Below are positions 23,958 to 32,521 of a DNA stretch of 64,000 nt, in pieces. The notes beneath the pieces were generated by a model. The model had not been told where the DNA came from and did no database searches. It was given only the letters and a program-made list of their open reading frames with translations. The position numbers were made by a program, and so were the translations under genes. This DNA is from Pogonophryne albipinna. Taxonomy: Eukaryota > Chordata > Actinopteri > Perciformes > Artedidraconidae. Each line of letters opens with the position of its first letter. Positions within the stretch are counted from its first letter, which is position 1. The stretch covers positions 372,001 to 436,000 of the forward strand of contig JAPTMU010000111.1 of the NCBI GenBank assembly GCA_028583405.1. Direction: 5' to 3'.

Positions 23958-24487
23958 CACATCGTACAAGGAAACACTTCCAGAGAAAACCCACAGATTA
24001 AGGGAACATGGGAGAAACCTCAGGGAGAGCAACAGAGGAGGGATCCCTCTCCCAGGACGGACAGACGTGCAATAGATGCCGTGTGTAAATTGAAAAGATA
24101 ATAAATTTGCAACATAGGTAGTCCAAATGTTTGGAAATGCATGTGTGTATAATAGGAAGATGAATCCACGAGGATATCCATCCAGGACCTATGATCCATG
24201 ACCACAGCCACGACTCAAGATCCAGGGCTCGCGATGCAGGACACAGGACCGCAGGATCATCCATGACTCCGGATCCCAGCGTATATAGACACCAAAAAGA
24301 AAGAAATTTGGGGAAGCTGGGTTAATCGGAACATGAGAGTACACAGGTATAGACAGAGAGAAGGAAGAAGTAAGATGTCCCCCGACAAACTAAGCCTATA
24401 TCAGCAAAACTAGGGGCTGAATCTAATCAGCCCTAACTATAAGCTTTATCAAAAAGGAAGGTCTTAAGCGCACTCTTAAAAACGGAT

Positions 24488-24884
24488 AGGGGAAACCCTG
24501 CAGGACTCAAATGCCTAGTCTCTGTTCCCTTAAACTCATTTTGTGATTACCCATCAGCCCCGGGGGTAACGCTGCCCTTCCTCTGCACGCTGTTTCTATT
24601 TCAGAAACACAGAGGACTGTTTGTATGATGGGATCACAGACACGCTGCAAACGGTTTCCGCTAAAAGTCCAGTCCAGTGTCTATGGAGCGCCAAGGGGCA
24701 TTTTTATTTTTTTATAATTTGGGAAGATTGAAACTCGGTAGGGAAAGCCAGCTAAATCGGTAGGCGGTAGAAACATGTCAAAAGCGGTAGACTACCGCCC
24801 AAATCGGTAGGGTTGGCAGGTGTGTATGATGTGATAGGAATGATAATGGGACACATCGACGTCTGCACTCACAGTGCCGCGGAC
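24488..24884. other. no gene supported
   Basis: Unassigned sequence between LINE A and the LTR element. At 24735-24826 the motif ATCGGTAGG is repeated several times and ends GGGTTGGCAGGTGTGTATG. That is an approximate inverted counterpart of the CATACATGCCAACC motif at 19397. Confidence 0.5.
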
Positions 24885-25361
24885 TGTACTTAATGTTACT
24901 CTGATCCGGTTACTGATGTTGTGGCAGATATTTAAGTAAGCTTTCTTAACGCTAATGTTATAATAGTCAGATTGCTCTGAATGTCAGGATTCTCTTATGT
25001 GGTTTTGTGGTTTTGTATGTTTGGGTGTTTGCGGTCATGTTTTCCTCCCTGGTTATTGTCTGGTCCTTTTCCCTGTGTTTTTCCTCCCGTCGTTAGTTTC
25101 CCTGGTGTGTCTCGTTATCTGATTGTGTTCACCTGTGGCCCTTGTGTTTCTCCTCCCCTGCCCGGCTGTTTCTCGTCTTGTGATTACCCCTTCCTGTATT
25201 TAGTCTTGTCTCTTCCTGTGTTCAGTGTTGGTGCTTCTTTCGTATGTGACTGAGTTCACCGGTGAGTGTTCTGTGTTGTCTAAAGTTTATTACGTATCCT
25301 TGAAATAAAGGTTTTCACTTTAATCTGCATTTGGGTCCTGCTTGCTGCACACACCGTGTCA
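24885..25361 (+). repeat. 5' LTR
   Basis: Starts TGTACTTAATG and ends CACCGTGTCA. AATAAA at 25304-25309 lies about 50 bp before the end. Its 3' part resembles the solo LTR ending at 52389 (both have CTTTAATCTGCATTTGGGTC), so the two elements are related. The 3' LTR could also be read as starting at TGTC, four bases earlier, but the 5' copy lacks that TGTC. Confidence 0.9.
25304..25309 (+). promoter_or_regulatory. LTR polyadenylation signal
   Basis: AATAAA in the 5' LTR; the equivalent in the 3' LTR is at 28784-28789, where it would end the element's transcript. Confidence 0.6.
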
Positions 25362-25378
25362 GAAAGCACCAACCAACA

Positions 25379-25906
25379 ATGGACCCAGCGGATTTTTACG
25401 ATTTGGAGTACCCAGCGGATTTTCATGAGTTTGAGTTGGATCTGTTCGATCTAGACTTTTCTCTACAATGTTATCATGCCGAGTGGAAAGGAACCTCTTC
25501 TAGAAGGGACAAAGAGGCTATCCTCGAAAAGGCACGAATGCAGGTGGCTGAAATGCCTTGGTTGAGGAGTTCGTTGCCTAAGTGGCTACAACGCTTCACA
25601 AGTTGTCCTGTTGGAGGTCCACAGAGTCTCCAAAAAGCCTCTAGGAGACGCAGGGCCAGGATTCCAGCCCGTGCTCCAACAGCCATGATCCCGGCTTCAG
25701 TTCCGGTTTCCACAGCCATGGATCCATGCACCAGTACCGGCCCGCAGAGCTATGTTCACTTGCTCGATTTCCTGGCCCACGCAGCCATGGTCCAGGCCTC
25801 TGTTCCGGTTCCAGCTGCTCCAGTTCCTGCTCCTGTCCAGGAGTCGTATTCTGGAACTCGTTTGGCTTATGGAGGTCCACGTAGTATTCAGGCGGCTGCT
25901 AAGTGA
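25379..25906 (+). CDS. acidic gag-position ORF of the LTR element
   Basis: 175 codons from ATG 25379 (MDPADFYDLEYPADFHEFEL), 18 bp after the LTR, to TGA 25904-25906. The N-terminus is acidic and aromatic; a basic stretch (SRRRRARIPAR) is near residue 105; the C-terminal part is Ala/Pro/Val-rich. The MDPAD start and its place right after the LTR fit a gag-like role, but I see no capsid major-homology region or zinc knuckle. The next long ORF is in the same frame after two TGA codons (25904 and 25934). Function unknown. Confidence 0.6.
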   Translation: MDPADFYDLEYPADFHEFELDLFDLDFSLQCYHAEWKGTSSRRDKEAILEKARMQVAEMPWLRSSLPKWLQRFTSCPVGGPQSLQKASRRRRARIPARAPTAMIPASVPVSTAMDPCTSTGPQSYVHLLDFLAHAAMVQASVPVPAAPVPAPVQESYSGTRLAYGGPRSIQAAAK

Positions 25907-25948
25907 AGGAGTCGCAAGGCCAAGCTAGCAGCCTGAGCCCCAAGAGCC

Positions 25949-28339
25949 ATGGTTCCAGCCCCAGTTCTAGCCCCAGCAGCCATGGTCCCAGCCCCAGTTC
26001 TGGCCCCAGCAGCCATGGTCCTGGCCCCAGTGCTGGCCCCAGCAGCCATGGTTCCGGCCCCTGTTCCGACTCCAGCTCCTCGTCTCCTGTTGGCTCTCCA
26101 GCCAACACCAGCTCCCCGTGTCCTGTCGGCGTACCGACCGACTCCGGCACCTCGTCTCCTGCTGGCTCCCCAGCCGACGCCAGCTCCCCGAGTCCTGTCG
26201 GCGTACCGACCGACTCCAGCACCTCGTCTCCTGCTGGCTCCCCAGCCGACGCCAGCTCCCCGTGTCCTGTCGGCGTACCGGCCGACTCCAGCACCTCGTC
26301 TCCTGCTGGCTCCCCAGCCGACGCCAGCTCCCCGAGTCCTGTCGGCGTACCGACCGACTCCAGCACCTCGTCTCCTGCTGGCTCCCAAGCCGACGCCAGC
26401 TCCCCGTGTCCTGTCGGCGTACCGGCCGACTCCAGCACCTCGTCTCCTGCTGGCTCCCCAGCCGACGCCAGCTCCCCGAGTCCTGTCGGCGTACCGACCG
26501 ACTCCAGCACCTCGTCTCCTGTTGGCTCTCCAGCCAACACCAGCTCCCCGAGTCCTGGCGGCGTACCGACCGACACAAGTCCCCTCTCCAGTTCCCTCTC
26601 GAGTCCCCTCTCCAGTTCCCTCTCGAGTCCCCTCTCCAGTTCCCTCTCGAGTCCCCTCTCCAGTCCCCTCTCCAGTCCCCTCTCCAGTTCCCTCTCCAGT
26701 TCCCTCTCTAGTCCTCTCTCGAGTCCCCTCTCAAGTCCCCTCTCAAGTTCCCTCTCTAGTTCCCTCTCGAGTCCCCTCTCGAGTTCCCTCTCGAGTCCCC
26801 TCTCGAGTTCCCTCTCAAGTCTCCTCTCGAGTTCCCTCTCGAGTTCCCTCTCGAGTCCCCTCTCAAGTTCCCTCTCTAGTCCCCTCTCGAGCCCCCTCTC
26901 AGGTCTCCTCTCGAGTCCCCTCTCCAGTTCCCTCTCGAGTTCCCTCTCGAGTCCCCTCTCGAGTTCCCTCTCGAGTCCCCTCTCGAGTTCCCTCTCAAGC
27001 CCTCTCTCGAGTTCCCTCTCAAGTCACCTCTCGAGTTCCCTCTCAGGTCCCCTCTCGAGCCTCTTCTCGAGTCACCTCTCAAGTCACCTCTCGAGTCACC
27101 TCTCGAGTCTCTGATCGAGTTCCCACTCAAGTCCCTACCCAAGTGTCGTTGGCGGTTCCGCTGGGGGTCCTGCCAACTCGATGTCCTGTGCCGTTGGAGG
27201 CCCCGCCGACTACTCTCCTGCCGGGGGTCCTGCCAACCCTGTGTCCTGTCCCGTTGGAGGCCCCGCCGACTACTCTTCTGCCGGGGGTCCTGCCAACCCA
27301 GTGTCCTGTGCCGTTGGAGGCCCCGCCGACTACTCTCCTGCCGGGGGTCCTGTCAACCCTGTGTCCTGTCCCATTGGAGGCCCCGCCGACTACTCTTCTG
27401 CCGGGGGTCCTGCCAACCCCATGTCCTGAGCCTTTGGAGGTCCCGCAGACTGCTCTTCTGCCGGGGGTCCTGCCAACCCTGTGTCTTGTGCCGTTGGAGG
27501 CCCCGCCGACTACTCTTCTGCCGGGGGTCCTGCCAACCCCATGTCCTGAGCCTTTGGAGGTCCCGCAGACTGCTCTTCTGCCGGGGGTCCTGCCAACCCT
27601 GTGTCTTGTGCCGTTGGAGGCCCCGCCGACTACTCTTCTGCCGGGGGTCCTGCCAACCCCATGTCCTGTGCCGTTGGAGGTCCCGCAGACTGCTCTTCTG
27701 CCGGGGGTCCTGCCAATCCCATGTCTTGTTCCGTTGGAGGTCCCGCCGTTACCTGTCTCGCCGGGGGTCCTGCCAACTCCTGGTCCTCTTCCGTGGGGGA
27801 TCCTGCCGAAGCCTGTCCCACCGGCTCTGGTTCCTGTCCGGCCTCCGGAGCTGTCCCGTCAGCGCCTTCCTGCCCGGCCTCCGGAGCTGTCCGGTCTTCG
27901 CCCTCGAGCCCGGCCCCCTGAGAGCCGTGGTCTTCGCCCTCGAGCCCGGCCCCCTGAGAGCCGCGGTCTTCGGCCTCGAGCCCGGCCCCCTGAGAGCCGT
28001 GGTCTTCGGCCTCGAGCCCGGCCCCCTGAGAGCCGCGGTCTTCGCCCTCGAGCCCGGCCCCCTGAGAGCCGCGGTCTTCGGCTTCGAGCCCGGCCCCCTG
28101 AGAGCCGTGGTCTTCGCCCTCGAGCCCGGCCCCCTGAGTGCTGCGGTCTTCACCCTCATGCTCGGCCCCCTGACTCTTCCTGCCGCTGCCTTCGCCCTCA
28201 TGCTCGGCCCCCTGAGTTTGCCCGCTGTGGTCTTCGCCCCTCCATGGACTCTGCCTTGCCCCCGGGCCGTCCGCCCGAGATTTCCACCCTGGACTTGGCC
28301 TTGCCCCCGGGCCGTCCGCCCGAGATCCCTTCAGTCTAG
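25949..28339 (+). CDS. 796-codon proline-rich repeat protein ORF
   Basis: Uninterrupted from ATG 25949 to TAG 28337-28339, 12 bp before the polypurine tract. It crosses four different tandem arrays, all with periods divisible by three: 72 bp (PTPAPRLLLAPQ / PTPAPRVLSAYR), 12 bp (VPSPVPSR), 60 bp (CPVPLEAPPTTLLPGVLPT) and 36 bp (ARPPESRGLRPR). It ends PPGRPPEIPSV. It is low-complexity, basic and predicted disordered, with no known domain or membrane segment. Other frames are also open because the units lack stops, so coding status is not proven; this frame is favoured because it alone spans all arrays and is in phase with the upstream ORF. Confidence 0.5.
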   Translation: MVPAPVLAPAAMVPAPVLAPAAMVLAPVLAPAAMVPAPVPTPAPRLLLALQPTPAPRVLSAYRPTPAPRLLLAPQPTPAPRVLSAYRPTPAPRLLLAPQPTPAPRVLSAYRPTPAPRLLLAPQPTPAPRVLSAYRPTPAPRLLLAPKPTPAPRVLSAYRPTPAPRLLLAPQPTPAPRVLSAYRPTPAPRLLLALQPTPAPRVLAAYRPTQVPSPVPSRVPSPVPSRVPSPVPSRVPSPVPSPVPSPVPSPVPSLVLSRVPSQVPSQVPSLVPSRVPSRVPSRVPSRVPSQVSSRVPSRVPSRVPSQVPSLVPSRAPSQVSSRVPSPVPSRVPSRVPSRVPSRVPSRVPSQALSRVPSQVTSRVPSQVPSRASSRVTSQVTSRVTSRVSDRVPTQVPTQVSLAVPLGVLPTRCPVPLEAPPTTLLPGVLPTLCPVPLEAPPTTLLPGVLPTQCPVPLEAPPTTLLPGVLSTLCPVPLEAPPTTLLPGVLPTPCPEPLEVPQTALLPGVLPTLCLVPLEAPPTTLLPGVLPTPCPEPLEVPQTALLPGVLPTLCLVPLEAPPTTLLPGVLPTPCPVPLEVPQTALLPGVLPIPCLVPLEVPPLPVSPGVLPTPGPLPWGILPKPVPPALVPVRPPELSRQRLPARPPELSGLRPRARPPESRGLRPRARPPESRGLRPRARPPESRGLRPRARPPESRGLRPRARPPESRGLRLRARPPESRGLRPRARPPECCGLHPHARPPDSSCRCLRPHARPPEFARCGLRPSMDSALPPGRPPEISTLDLALPPGRPPEIPSV
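26104..26575 (+). repeat. 72-bp in-phase tandem array
   Basis: About 6.5 copies of a 72-bp unit (CTCGTCTCCTGCTGGCTCCC ... GTCGGCGTACCGACCGACTC) with alternating CCGAGTCC/CCGTGTCC and ACCGACC/ACCGGCC variants. The alternation suggests a 144-bp dimer amplified as a block. Confidence 0.9.
26576..27115 (+). repeat. 12-bp in-phase tandem array
   Basis: About 45 copies of a CCCTCTCGAGTT-like 12-mer. Variants CCAG, CGAG, AAG and TAG are scattered, so it is partly degenerate. XhoI-type CTCGAG words recur throughout. Confidence 0.9.
27166..27790 (+). repeat. 60-bp in-phase tandem array
   Basis: About ten copies of a 60-bp unit (GCCGTTGGAGGCCCCGCCGA ... GCCGGGGGTCCTGCCAACC). A GTGTCCTGTGCC/ATGTCCTGAGCC alternation at 27420-27600 indicates amplification of 120-bp pairs. 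Confidence 0.9.
27895..28145 (+). repeat. 36-bp in-phase tandem array
   Basis: About seven copies of a 36-bp unit (CTGAGAGCCGCGGTCTTCG ... CTCGAGCCCGGCCCC), decaying into related units to about 28230. Confidence 0.88.
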
Positions 28340-28351
28340 AATCCGTCCCTT

Positions 28352-28361
28352 GAGGGGGGGG
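28352..28361 (+). promoter_or_regulatory. polypurine tract of the LTR element
   Basis: GAGGGGGGGG lies directly before GTC and the 3' LTR start, the usual site for plus-strand priming during reverse transcription. Confidence 0.65.
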
Positions 28362-28365
28362 TGTC

Positions 28366-28841
28366 TGTACTTAATGTTACTCTGATCCGGTTACTGATGT
28401 TGTGGCAGATATTTAAGTAAGCTTTCTTAACGCTAATGTTATAATAGTCAGATTGCTCTGAATGTCAGGATTCTCTTATGTGGTTTTGTGGTTTTGTATG
28501 TTTGGGTGTTTGCGGTCATGTTTTCCTCCCTGGTTATTGTCTGGTCCTTTTCCCTGTGTTTTTCCTCCCGTCGTTAGTTCCCTGGTGTGTCTCGTTATCT
28601 GATTGTGTTCACCTGTGGCCCTTGTGTTTCTCCTCCCCTGCCCGGCTGTTTCTCGTCTTGTGATTACCCCTTCCTGTATTTAGTCTTGTCTCTTCCTGTG
28701 TTCAGTGTTGGTGCTTCTTTCGTATGTGACTGAGTTCACCGGTGAGTGTTCTGTGTTGTCTAAAGTTTATTACGTATCCTTGAAATAAAGGTTTTCACTT
28801 TAATCTGCATTTGGGTCCTGCTTGCTGCACACACCGTGTCA
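28366..28841 (+). repeat. 3' LTR
   Basis: Matches the 5' LTR base for base except for one T missing in GTTAGTTCCC (about 28575). It is followed by unique sequence starting CTGAAGATGG. Confidence 0.9.
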
Positions 28842-29055
28842 CTGAAGATGGAGGTGATATTCTATTAATGTTCACGTTCACACAGTCGGTGATTTCTGCC
28901 GGCCGTCTTTCCTGCAACGGCAGCTTTTCTGTATTTCCTTTCTCCTGTAATATGACTTGATCGCTTTAAACTCCGCACACTGAGCTCTGATTGGTCAGCA
29001 GGCGGTGCTTTCACTGAGTTGAGCTCTTAGCCTGCAACCTAACCTGGTCCGGGGC
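28842..29055. other. no gene supported
   Basis: About 214 bp of unassigned sequence between the LTR element and the TIR element. Confidence 0.5.
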
Positions 29056-29811
29056 AGAGGCCTGTACTACGAAGCCGGATTTTGGCTTAGCGAGCTAACT
29101 TCAGTGTTACACTTGTTCTGTTACCAGCTGCATTCACCTTGCAGCTGCAGCTCTGTGGCTTTGATCCTGGATCAAGTGTTTAAGTCATGGATGTTTAAAG
29201 TTTAACTTCTTCATGTGTCTAATATTATAGTTGACTTTTCATTCAGGAAGTATGACGCTGCGCTGTCAGTGCGCTTCTCCATGTTTGTGATTGGTCGAAT
29301 GTTGCTAGCCCCGCCCCTTTCATGTGAACGTGCTCTCAGCCGGACAGAGAAACCCTGGCTTGAGTTACCGAGTTGATAACCAGCGTCGTAGGACCGCTTA
29401 GCGAGAGCGCGTTTGTTTTGGGTTAGGTAACTCAGAGAGATCACGGCCTGTCCACACAGCGGCGTGCGTTGACGCTTGCCGGCGGGCGTGTCTGACACTC
29501 GACCAACAACCAATCACATGAATCTCCCTCCCCAGACACACAAGCAGCGGTTTGATTGGCTAGAGCTTGTACTGGCATATGATTCGATTGGCTGACGCCT
29601 CCATCGAGGCGTCAAAAGTTGAACATTGCTCAACTTTTGAAGCGAGCAACGCCAGCAACGCTCCACGTCGCTTCCCACAATGCAGTTCGGCTAAAAGTGA
29701 CGTCACCCCATTAAAAGTGAATGGGCAGAAGCATTGGAAGCTTCAACGCACGCCGCTGTGTGGACGGGCCGTCAGGGTCTGGTGGACTGGCTTCGTAGTA
29801 CAGGCCTCTGG
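29056..29811. mobile_element. TIR DNA element (MITE-like) with a nested element
   Basis: Terminal inverted repeats AGAGGCCTGTACTACGAAGC at the left and the reverse complement at the right (GGCTTCGTAGTACAGGCCTC, 29790-29808). No transposase is encoded; internal sequence matches the broken copy at 16779-19178. A 328-bp second element sits near its right end. The terminal-repeat sequence suggests a PIF/Harbinger-like MITE, but no clean target duplication is visible, so the superfamily is a guess. Confidence 0.75.
29444..29771. mobile_element. 328-bp MITE nested in the TIR element
   Basis: Terminal inverted repeats of about 29 bp: left CGGCCTGTCCACACAGCGGC..., right the complement of CGGCCCGTCCACACAGCGGC.... 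It is flanked by TCA on both sides (29441-29443 and 29772-29774). The related copy near 16808 lacks it and reads continuously through the site apart from one base, confirming the boundaries. It has no coding capacity. Confidence 0.88.
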
Positions 29812-29821
29812 CCTCTGGTCT

Positions 29822-30027
29822 ACAGTGTGTTGTTTATCATTGTGTTGTTTATCATTGTGTTGTTTATTGTTGTGTTGTTTATTGTTGTGTTGTTTATCGT
29901 TGTGTTGTTTATTGTTGTGTTGTTTATCATTGTGTTGTTTATCATTGTGTTGTTTATTGTTGTGTTGTTTATCGTTGTGTTGTTTATCGTTGTGTTGTTT
30001 ATCGTTGTGTTGTTTATTGTTGTGCTG
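29822..30027. repeat. 15-bp TTGTGTTGTTTATCA minisatellite
   Basis: About 14 copies of a 15-bp unit with ATC/GTC/TTG variants. Open frames across it on both strands are artefacts of the period being a multiple of three. Confidence 0.93.
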
Positions 30028-30046
30028 CTGTTACAATGCTCCCCTC

Positions 30047-30505
30047 TGCAAGGCAAGTTTATTTATATAGCACCTTTCAACACAAGGCAATTCAAAGTAC
30101 TTTACAAAAATGAAAGACATTCAGAAAAAGGCATTTAAAAACAGTCATTAAAAATAAAGATAATAAAGAAACATTAAAAGAAAAAGTACATGAATCAAAA
30201 GTGATAGTGCAGTTTAAGATGTGAATAGTTCACACAGAAGTTCCATTTTACTGATGCCTTTCTTTAAGGTTTCTCCGAACATGAGCTGTGTACGCTTGTA
30301 TGGCACATCCGTCCCGAGCAGCATGCACAGAGAAGAGCAGCCAGGTCAGAGTCCCCAGACACTGATCCCCTGGGTTACCTGCCCCAAATGTTCATCAACC
30401 AAAAACGAAACACAACGGCTCAGTTTCAATTAAAAGCAGCGGCAAAAATAAAAGTCTTCAGCCTGGACTTAAAAGTAGTCAGAGTTGCAGCGGACCTGCA
30501 GGAAG
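30047..30505 (-). pseudogene. L2-type LINE 3' fragment (family F), second copy
   Basis: The plus strand starts GGCAAGGCAAGTTTATTTAT, identical to the tail at 17988, and continues through the same 3' UTR to the last codons of the RT ORF (minus strand TLTTFKSRLKTF). A segment of about 150 bp at 30256-30409, absent from the other copy, interrupts it. It is 5'-truncated near 30505. Confidence 0.82.
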
Positions 30506-30674
30506 AATCAGGATCTCTGAATCTGAAGCTTTTATTGTGAAAACCCAGACTCAGTTTCCTGTGTTTCAGTGAGGTCACTTCCTGCTGTGGGGGGGCACAT
30601 GTGTTTGTTATTAACAGAAGGGGGGGGCAACAGTTAGGGTTACTCATGCTGCACGGCTCTCAGCCTATAGGAGG
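30506..30674. other. no gene supported
   Basis: Unassigned sequence up to the gap. Confidence 0.5.
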
Positions 30675-31674
30675 NNNNNNNNNNNNNNNNNNNNNNNNNN
30701 NNNNNNNNNNNNNNNNNNNNNNNNNNNNNNNNNNNNNNNNNNNNNNNNNNNNNNNNNNNNNNNNNNNNNNNNNNNNNNNNNNNNNNNNNNNNNNNNNNNN
30801 NNNNNNNNNNNNNNNNNNNNNNNNNNNNNNNNNNNNNNNNNNNNNNNNNNNNNNNNNNNNNNNNNNNNNNNNNNNNNNNNNNNNNNNNNNNNNNNNNNNN
30901 NNNNNNNNNNNNNNNNNNNNNNNNNNNNNNNNNNNNNNNNNNNNNNNNNNNNNNNNNNNNNNNNNNNNNNNNNNNNNNNNNNNNNNNNNNNNNNNNNNNN
31001 NNNNNNNNNNNNNNNNNNNNNNNNNNNNNNNNNNNNNNNNNNNNNNNNNNNNNNNNNNNNNNNNNNNNNNNNNNNNNNNNNNNNNNNNNNNNNNNNNNNN
31101 NNNNNNNNNNNNNNNNNNNNNNNNNNNNNNNNNNNNNNNNNNNNNNNNNNNNNNNNNNNNNNNNNNNNNNNNNNNNNNNNNNNNNNNNNNNNNNNNNNNN
31201 NNNNNNNNNNNNNNNNNNNNNNNNNNNNNNNNNNNNNNNNNNNNNNNNNNNNNNNNNNNNNNNNNNNNNNNNNNNNNNNNNNNNNNNNNNNNNNNNNNNN
31301 NNNNNNNNNNNNNNNNNNNNNNNNNNNNNNNNNNNNNNNNNNNNNNNNNNNNNNNNNNNNNNNNNNNNNNNNNNNNNNNNNNNNNNNNNNNNNNNNNNNN
31401 NNNNNNNNNNNNNNNNNNNNNNNNNNNNNNNNNNNNNNNNNNNNNNNNNNNNNNNNNNNNNNNNNNNNNNNNNNNNNNNNNNNNNNNNNNNNNNNNNNNN
31501 NNNNNNNNNNNNNNNNNNNNNNNNNNNNNNNNNNNNNNNNNNNNNNNNNNNNNNNNNNNNNNNNNNNNNNNNNNNNNNNNNNNNNNNNNNNNNNNNNNNN
31601 NNNNNNNNNNNNNNNNNNNNNNNNNNNNNNNNNNNNNNNNNNNNNNNNNNNNNNNNNNNNNNNNNNNNNNNNNN
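30675..31674. other. assembly gap (1000 N)
   Basis: Exactly 1000 unknown bases, a round number suggesting a placeholder of unknown true length. The right edge starts with a 37-bp motif repeated twice (GTACTCTGACTCCAGTCCCA, 31675 and 31708), so the gap may hide a tandem repeat. Confidence 0.99.
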
Positions 31675-31739
31675 GTACTCTGACTCCAGTCCCAGACCTG
31701 AGTACTTGTACTCTGACTCCAGTCCCAGATCACCCAGCA

Positions 31740-32228
31740 GTTGAAGAGGATCCAGTTTTGTGGAACAGATTTCTTTATGGTCAGAAACACAGAAACAAAA
31801 CAAACCAGTCTCTGATTATTCACTGATTTAAAATATATATTTATTGATAACTTGGTGAAATGTACAAGCTATAGAAAGAGAACAATCCCCTCTTTATAAA
31901 CCTCATCGGTGAATCAGATCTAAAAGAAGCATAATATGTAATAGTGTGAAAGGGCATCGTGCACAATGAGCCGTTTCCACCTTATATTATGAACTCATAT
32001 CATTTGAGAATGTGATGTATTTCTGCTGCTCTTTAAGAAGCCAATCAAGAGTAACTAAGTACATCAAGTACTGCACTTTAAGATACTTGTACTGAAGTCC
32101 ATCTCCTGCCACTCTAGACTTCCTCTCATATCAATGTGAAAGTACTGACAGAGTGAGATGTTTCATCACAGATTGAATTACCGAGCAGTGATTGAAAGTA
32201 ACTATTTTGAAACAAATGACCAAACACT
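31740..32228. other. no gene supported
   Basis: AT-rich unassigned sequence without ORFs or recognisable elements. Confidence 0.5.
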
Positions 32229-32348
32229 CAGACCTTTGACTGTGATTTGAACCTTTGACTGTGATTTGAACCTTTGACTGTGATTTGAACCTTTGACTGT
32301 GATTTGAACCTTTGACTGTGATTTGAACCTTTGACTGTGATTTGAACC
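32229..32348. repeat. 19-bp tandem repeat
   Basis: Six copies of GAACCTTTGACTGTGATTT, nearly perfect. Confidence 0.95.
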
Positions 32349-32521
32349 AAAGGGAGAAATATAAAGCTCACGCTGGTTTCTGAATAATCATCAGACAGTT
32401 TCACAGAGAGACTGAGCCGTGAGGGTTTAGATATATAACATTCAATATGTCTGAAGGTGATGTGAGCAGTGATCCATGGGCAGGTCTAACAGGTGATATA
32501 GTGTTTAATACTTTTCATACT

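Larger units (their letters stand above)
19787..24487 (-). mobile_element. LINE family A copy, split by LINE B
   Basis: Minus-strand copy of the family inserted at 12383-13869. Its (AATC)n 3' end lies at 19787-19812. It is followed by TTTATTTATAGCCCAATATC and the 15-bp-repeat zone, then LINE B (20132-23690), more 15-bp repeats, and the rest of the 3' UTR (about 23958-24440). The last codons of the RT ORF end at the 5' truncation near 24487. Only about 50 coding bases remain. Confidence 0.88.
24885..28841 (+). mobile_element. young non-autonomous LTR retrotransposon with proline-rich ORF
   Basis: Two direct LTRs of 477 and 476 bp bracket 3.0 kb of internal sequence. The internal region starts with a short ATG ORF, contains four in-phase tandem arrays and ends with a G-rich polypurine tract (28352-28361) just before the 3' LTR. 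No protease, integrase or RT motif is visible in any frame, so replication would depend on enzymes from elsewhere. The LTRs differ by essentially one indel, so insertion is recent. A target duplication is uncertain: ACTG flanks both sides only if the LTR is taken to start two bases inside its TG. Confidence 0.85.

Noticed and set aside
25888..26711. Alternative-frame ORFs in the proline-rich arrays (SSTSSPAGSPADASSP, SCWLPSRRQLPESCRRTD and minus-strand GASRRRGAGVGRYADRT)
   Set aside because: Array units lack stops in several frames; only the 25949-28339 frame spans all four arrays and is in phase with the upstream ORF.
29820..30056. LFIVVLFIVV/INNTTINNT ORFs suggesting a membrane protein
   Set aside because: Artefact of a 15-bp tandem repeat.
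30601..31823. ORFs of 360-387 codons across the N gap
   Set aside because: They consist almost wholly of unknown residues from the 1000-N gap.
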